A DNA stretch of 64,000 nt from Gnetum montanum (taxonomy: Eukaryota > Streptophyta > Gnetopsida > Gnetales > Gnetaceae). Below the pieces are notes generated by a model. The model had not been told where the DNA came from. It made no database searches and was given only the letters and a program-made list of their open reading frames with translations. Within the stretch, counting starts at the first letter, position 1. The number at the start of each line of letters is the position of its first letter. Positions 58,013 to 64,000 of the stretch are shown here, piece by piece. The stretch spans positions 7,364 to 71,363 of the forward strand of contig MNCI01024055.1 of the NCBI GenBank assembly GCA_015680685.1. The letters run 5' to 3'. Both the position numbers and the translations under genes were made by a program.

Positions 58013-61000
58013 TGATGAGTGATGAGGTACCCCTATGTCCAACCATATGAATCACAAAGCATTCATGTGAGATTTGGCTAAATTTTGTGAACTTCATCAT
58101 GTTTAGTGTACTAGCCCTTTAGGAAGTGAATCTAGCCTTAAGATCAATCGTTGTCTTCCAATTACACTTGTGATGTTCATGGTATGGTTAAGTATAACTA
58201 AGGCATTCAATTTTTATGTTTTATAGATTAGTGCTCAAATATGGATAAAATTAATTTGATTAACTAATATAAATTAATTAATTAACTAATCATTTAACTA
58301 ACCCTAACATAAGTATCCATTTCCACTTTTCATACATGTCTTGAACCCACGCATCTACTATTGGGCATACCAAGCAATAATGCTGTTAGGATTACCAAGT
58401 GAATATGTGTTACACCTGAACCAATCATAATTATGTATATAATTTATCTAGCTTAATAACCTCATTAACTCAATTGCAGGAAAATGTTTGCGAAATAATT
58501 GAGAATAATTAACAAATAATTGAAAACATTGAATGCATAAATAAAATAACTAATCTATCCAAAGTGTTGCAAGGTTTATTAGAAAGCTCATCTTCATTTA
58601 TACAGACACTGTTATGCTTAGGTATAAAAATTCTCAAATAAAGAGCTATACACTTAATGATTGCTACTATGGGCACTTAGGGAAAAATTCTAAGTTTCAA
58701 ATGGAAAAAAATGTAAGAGCTTCATTGCTACTGAAATCTAGATTGCCATAAATATGGTTGGAAGGCACATGTATCAGTGCTCGTTGATGCAACCAACCAA
58801 TAATAACTCATTAATTTCTTAATTAAAGTGCATTAAGGTAAAGTGCGTGAATATTAAATGCATTAAAAGAAACATTAATCTATTGTTAGTGATGCAAGGA
58901 TTATTAAAAGGGCTTATCTTTATTTTAGTTACACTCTTAGACTCCTGCTTAGGTACATCAGTGCTTGAACAAAGATATGTACACTCTTAGACTCCTACTA
59001 TATGCAATTAGAAATATTATAACTCTAGAATGGAAAAGATTCAAGAGCTTTGCTATATTATGAAAAAAAGTTTATAAAAATAATTTGCCCAATCACTATA
59101 TTTATAGGTTGGCATTTACCCCATGATATTAGATATTCAACAGTGCATCTTGGGCTCTAATATCAAGTATTTGATATCAAAGTGTGTAAAAATATGATTT
59201 ATCATACCTCCACAACTAAATGAAAATTGGTCCTTGAGTGAAGAAGAGGAGGAACAAGTTCCTTACAAAATATTAGATAGGTATGGGATTATGAACTGAC
59301 ATACAAATTGAGTTAGATGAAACAAATAGACTCTAAGTGCTCGAGTGTATGGATTTATAATCTTTTACAAAATTGGATGTTCATGACAATAGAACTGAAC
59401 ACCCTGGACAAAATTGACATCCAATTCTCCTTAGCAGCAGAAGAGCAAGGGGAAAGATCCAATGATCATGAATGATCCTCATCATGTGATAGTGCTACAT
59501 CATCCTTGCTGAAGATAGTCCCGCTTCTAGTCCATGCTTCCCACTACAATCACAACAATATCATAGATTAGTGTGCAATGTATAACATATAGATTTTAAG
59601 TATCTTGTCTTGTCAGTGATCACATTTGGCTAGGTTATGATTATGGTGGATTGATTCCTTTGGTAGTGCTAGTGAAAAGACTATGAAAAAGGGTAAAATG
59701 GATAAGCGGTTCATTAAATTCGAAAAAGTTAAAATGCAATGAAATACTTGAAGAGGTTTTATGAATTCACAATAATAAAAATAAAATTTCACTTAAAAAA
59801 ACCTTGCAAAGAAGTGCAAAATTGGAAGCCATTGATGGAATACACAAAAGAATTTGATTGTGAAGATGTCTAAGGATAAAGATCTTAACTAACCCAACTA
59901 AAAGATGTGCAAGTGGGTCCTCCCCAAAGTAGGCATAGGCCTTTTATGACCATTGCATAACTTCAAATTGAGGAGTTTGTGGGCCTCATGGATGATTCAT
60001 GATTACCAAAGGTTAAGTACAAAAAACCTGAAAGAAACTACCTAAGAATTTTGACACATCAAACCAAGATATCAAACAAGAACATATTATCGATAGTGAG
60101 GTGAAACATGGAAAGCTTAGATGGATGAGAGTGTGTGAAATGGAGTTTCTGATTAAGGTCACGTGAAGCCCCTTGTGAATTTTGTGGTTTAATGACCTAA
60201 TAGAATCCATCCTTAGTCTAGACCAAAACCAACCATGTTCAGTGACTTTGCATCACCATTCTAAGACCAATCCATCCCCTGAGACACAAGAGTGCTCCCA
60301 TAGAACAATCACCATTCTTTATTAGAGAAGAAAAGAGAGGTAGGAAGTGAGGAAGGGCCTTAGTTAGAGGGGACCTTTAGGCATGAGTAATATGTCTTTC
60401 TAGTTCCATAACTAGTGCTTGTAGCCTATTTAATTTTTCTGAGTGTGCTTTGAATTTCCATTTTTTTTTGTTTTTAAAATGGGAACTACACCATGCAAAG
60501 ACTTATTTAACTTCCTTTTATTGGATGACATGGAATGGTAAAAAATCCATGAAAACACACATCCACCCAAGTAAGCAGAAAGGCACAAAGAATACCAAAT
60601 CCCCTTGAAATCATACCCTATTCAAACCTTTGAATCCTTTCCAATTCTAGAAACTACCAAGGTCACAAGTTCATTAATAGTTTTATTAATGAAAAATGGA
60701 CTACACATTTCGAAGATAAGAAAAACCATAGAGTTTGTGGATGGTTAAATGTTGTGGACTCATTTCCTATTGCATCAAAAAGAAACCATGTCAAAGTTAT
60801 TAGTAACAAAATGCAAAGATAGAATCCAAACACCAACAATTAAATAACCAAATAGCACATGACTACATCAATTAAATCACACTGTACCTAGTTATAAATA
60901 AGACACAATATTATTAAAATAGAATAAGAAAATCACATCAAATAAATGAAAATATATAAGAAATTTTAAAATAGTTTAAAAGAATAAAATGTACTAACAA

Positions 61001-61171
61001 TTTTGTAAAACAAAAATATTGAAAAAATTAGTAATGGAGAGAAAAAAAAGGTGTAAAATAAAGAATGTGTAAAATAAAAAGTTGTAAGAGTAATAAAGTG
61101 TAAAATAAAAACATGTAAAATATAATGAAAAAAAACTTAGGAGCTACATGTAAAGTTAGCATAGATGATCA
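58013..61171 (-). repeat. Right LTR of element B, probably shared with element C
   Basis: About 3,159 bp, starting TGATGAGTGATGAGG; matches the left LTR without the cargo gene. It has a primer-binding site on one side (B) and a polypurine tract on the other (61172-61182), so it serves as 5' LTR of B and 3' LTR of C. Confidence 0.75.
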
Positions 61172-61491
61172 TCTTCCCCATGACTAAGTTTGAAGGGAGA
61201 GATGCAACATGTCAAACATGGTCGTCGATTTGTAGAGAAGTTTGTTGTTCTAGCCTGTGTTGGCTCATGGAAAGGTTTTGTCTATTTTATGTTAACCAAC
61301 ATCCTATTTTTTGGGTCCTCAATAGGTTCCAAGAATTTTGTGCTACCTGTAGAATTAGTTGTTAGCCATTGGGTGCCCTCTCGTTTAGTGGCTACTACAT
61401 ACAGGCACTTGTGAATTTTAGGTTTAGTTACACACTGACTACATGTGGTAGTGGATATTATTTTGATGAACCATAACATTTGCACATAGTT
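61172..61491 (-). other. Element C 3' end, pol deleted
   Basis: Polypurine tract CATGGGGAAGA, then about 300 bp with a short minus-strand frame (61485-61282) and no RT, RNase H or integrase. The deletion between this and the protease removes nearly all of pol. Confidence 0.5.
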
Positions 61492-61836
61492 TCACCTAGT
61501 ATCATTGTACATGATACATAGAACTTTCTTTCTTTTGATCAGACCTAATTCATTCTCCTTGGAAATCTCCACGGAGAGGTCATATATGCTTATTCTTGCA
61601 TCGACAATGTTGAGCCAAGCTCTTTTCATAATGATAGGAAATTCCTTGTTACAATTTTCAACCTGAATTATCAAGAAGTCAGTAGGATAAGACCACCTAT
61701 AAATAGTGGTCACAATGTTCTTCACCAATCCCAAAGAAATAATGATAGATTGGTTTGCTAGCTTTAGATGGATGTCACTTTTCTTAATAGGTGGTAGGTT
61801 CCAAGCTTTGTACACTTCATAAGAAATTAGATTCAT
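61492..61836 (-). pseudogene. Element C protease
   Basis: A 114-codon frame: NLISYEVYKAWNLPPIKKSD, LKLANQSIIISLGLVKNI, DFLIIQVENCNKEFPIIMKR. Order and motifs are those of an Athila-type retropepsin, but the DTG loop would be just before this frame. Confidence 0.72.
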
Positions 61837-64000
61837 GCCTAAGCTTGAATCAAGAAGAGCTTTACATCGGTCATTTTTGGTAATCTATAGATAAATGGGA
61901 GGTCTTCTAGGATCATATAGTTTCCTAGAAAGATTCCTAGCCTTGATGCAATCAGATATGGTGTGATTCATCATGATTGTGTGGGCCTCAGGAGACATTT
62001 GGTTTCAAGGGATTCCAACTAGTTTTAATGTAGAGGATGGAGGAGAGTTAGGGTGTTTAGCTACATTTAACATGAAAGAATGACCTCTTTTGGAATTGAT
62101 GTTTTAAGCCACTTAACTAGGAAGCTGGCTTTATGTTGATAGCCTTGGTAGCATTTTTTTGTTGTGGCTGAGCAAGAATTTCACCTTGCAAGGATGGAGT
62201 AGGAGGTAATGGAGTAGAGGATATGGGAGCATTGGCAAAAGGATGAGAAGGATAAGGATAAAAGGTGGTGTTCCTTGTTTCATCTGAAGAATGAGTTCGA
62301 TAAGCATCAGGAGGATATTAGTGAGGTTGGAAAGTAGAAATGTGTTTGGAAGAGTCATGTGGAGACAAGGGTTGTTGAATGTAATATCCATATAGATCAA
62401 GTTTCTTACAAGGGTATTACTACCTTGGTGGTGCAAGCACCCATGACTGTGGTTGTTACCATTGTTGGTGCTACTCATATGGTTATAGTGGAATTTCACT
62501 TGCATAATATTGTTGTTGCTAGTGGAACTATCTAGAATTTCCTTGAGGGTAAGGTAATCTTTTAGGTGTTTTCCTTTGTGCTAGTTATGGATTTAAGGCA
62601 TACACCCAAAACTCCTAGAAGTGTGACACAATAGGACAACATCAGGATGTTTGTAATGGTAGATGACACACCCACCATCATCATCAAATTTGGTTCCTAC
62701 AACTTCCTTGATTATCACAATCTTGCCCTTACCTATTTGATAGGAACGTTCAGCTTCCTTATCCCTCTTACACTTATGATCACTACCTTGTTCTTTGGAC
62801 TCTTCAGCAATTTTAAAGATGACTTGAAATTTTCCATTCATGGAGTCCCATAACTGATCAACCTTGGTCATAATTTTAGATTAAAATGTTTGAAGTAGCA
62901 AAGTTTTTTTATTCACCACCTCATCAAGTGATGATTCTTCCTCATTGTCATAGAATCAAACCTCCCTCTTGCAAATGGAATGATCACGGTTGTACTCTTT
63001 TGCACTTTCTTTCTTTCTTAATTCGCCATCCTCTTTAGTGACCAACTCAATTAATCTTTATATTTGATGAAAACTTAATTCTAATTGTCTCCCTTAGGCA
63101 TAAACACCAAGATTTTTCCTTTTTTTAGATCAAATCTTGTATACAATGTGGCAAAGTTTGTTTAATTGAGAATAACCATGGCTAGGACATTTGTGCAATA
63201 GGGAATAGTATTGACTGATGGCAGCATCCAAGGGTTCATGTGTTCCTTATTTCTGTTCATGGATCTACCTCCCTAAGTCGGACTCTTGGAAGTATGTTTG
63301 ATATTTGTCATTGAATAATTCAAGCATTGTACTTCATCATTTGATAGATTTTAGTAATAATGACTGTTACCAATTCTTTTCTTCTTTAATGAGAGTCCGT
63401 AGGAACAACTTAAGTTTTTGCCACTCATTTTCTATATTTTGTAAGGCACATGCATCTTGAAAAGCTTAGAGATCATTCTACAAATCTGAGTTATATCCTC
63501 CTTCAAATGAAGGGATATTGTTCATGTCTAGCCTCTTGATCCAATTATCCTTACTGTGCCTTATAGGGATTCTCACTACCTTTACAATGTTAAACATGCT
63601 TTGGGTAGCAAGCAAAGGCTCATCAAGGCCCTAATTCTATTGTGTATGATGCCCTCTACTACCCCTTTGTTCATGGTAGCATATCTCTCTTGAATTCCCA
63701 TGCCCTTGATCTTGACTTTCTTGATGATCCCTTCCATCATTTCAATCCTATCAATTACCTCCATCATGATCATGATCCCTGCACTTGTGATTAGAGCTAG
63801 TAGAAGAAGATGATTATGATGAAGGTGAAGCATAAGGAGGACTAGCATCATCATGATGCCTACTACCACTTCTTTAGTGATCGCGACCATGATCATGATC
63901 TTGTTCCTTATTTGCATCCCTACCCTAACTTGCCTCTTTGGATTCTTCTTTGTCATTGAATCCATTCTTACCAGAACCAAGATTGTGAATCATGGACTGT
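61837..64000 (-). pseudogene. Element C gag, running off the window
   Basis: Minus-strand pieces parallel to B gag (55331-57980), including a knuckle remnant near 62600-62660 (CVIYHYKHPDVVLLC, second Cys lost) and His/Asp-rich segments near 63600-63980. The 5' end lies beyond base 64000. Confidence 0.62.

Noticed and set aside
1-64000. tRNA or rRNA genes
   Set aside because: No cloverleaf or rRNA motif seen on reading; a tRNA search program would be needed to exclude decayed copies.

Overview
The window looks like repeat DNA from a large-genome seed plant. I found no host gene outside transposable elements, no RNA gene and no CRISPR array. Gymnosperm is my guess from the long, old, deeply nested LTR retrotransposons; it is an inference only. 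Almost everything resolves into Ty3/gypsy-type elements inserted into one another, plus one Ty1/copia scrap. All coding regions of the elements are decayed by stop codons or frameshifts, except one small ORF (21164-21676).

Layout. Element A (+ strand) enters at base 1 inside its pol, is interrupted, resumes at 17831 (RT, RNase H, integrase), carries an extra ORF with its own TATA box, and ends with a 2.67 kb 3' LTR (21882-24547). Element E1 (- strand, 301-17825) is a complete 17.5 kb giant element of Tat type, inserted in A with a perfect 5-bp target duplication (acaaa). Then come a 60-bp duplication carrying an N, a copia remnant and an LTR fragment. Element B (- strand, Athila-like) has LTRs at 26263-32661 and 58013-61171. 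Its integrase is split by element D (+ strand, 33356-52793), a 19.4 kb relative of E1. Past the right LTR of B lies element C (- strand), a gag-protease block that seems to share that LTR.

How the parts work together. E1 and D share one plan in element orientation: LTR, primer-binding site, gag-protease in one frame, tandem array 1, a multi-kilobase gene on the OPPOSITE strand, then a separate RT-RNaseH-aRNaseH-integrase frame with its own ATG, tandem array 2, and the 3' LTR. Both U3 regions hold a ladder of inverted TACGCTC/GAGCGTA motifs upstream of the TATA box.

The most interesting object is the antisense gene. In E1 (7290-11448, + strand) it has its own TATA box and eight exons with GT-AG introns whose phases match for the last six introns. 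It would encode about 1,100 residues: a basic N-terminus, an FCP1/NLI-like HAD phosphatase fold lacking the second catalytic Asp, a domain resembling plant transposon proteins, a coiled coil and an acidic tail. A more decayed homologue sits at the same place and orientation in D. Because its introns are antisense to the genomic RNA of the element, they can survive retrotransposition. Nearly all stops in E1 are one C-to-T (or G-to-A) step from CAG, CAA, CGA or TGG, as expected from decay of methylated DNA.
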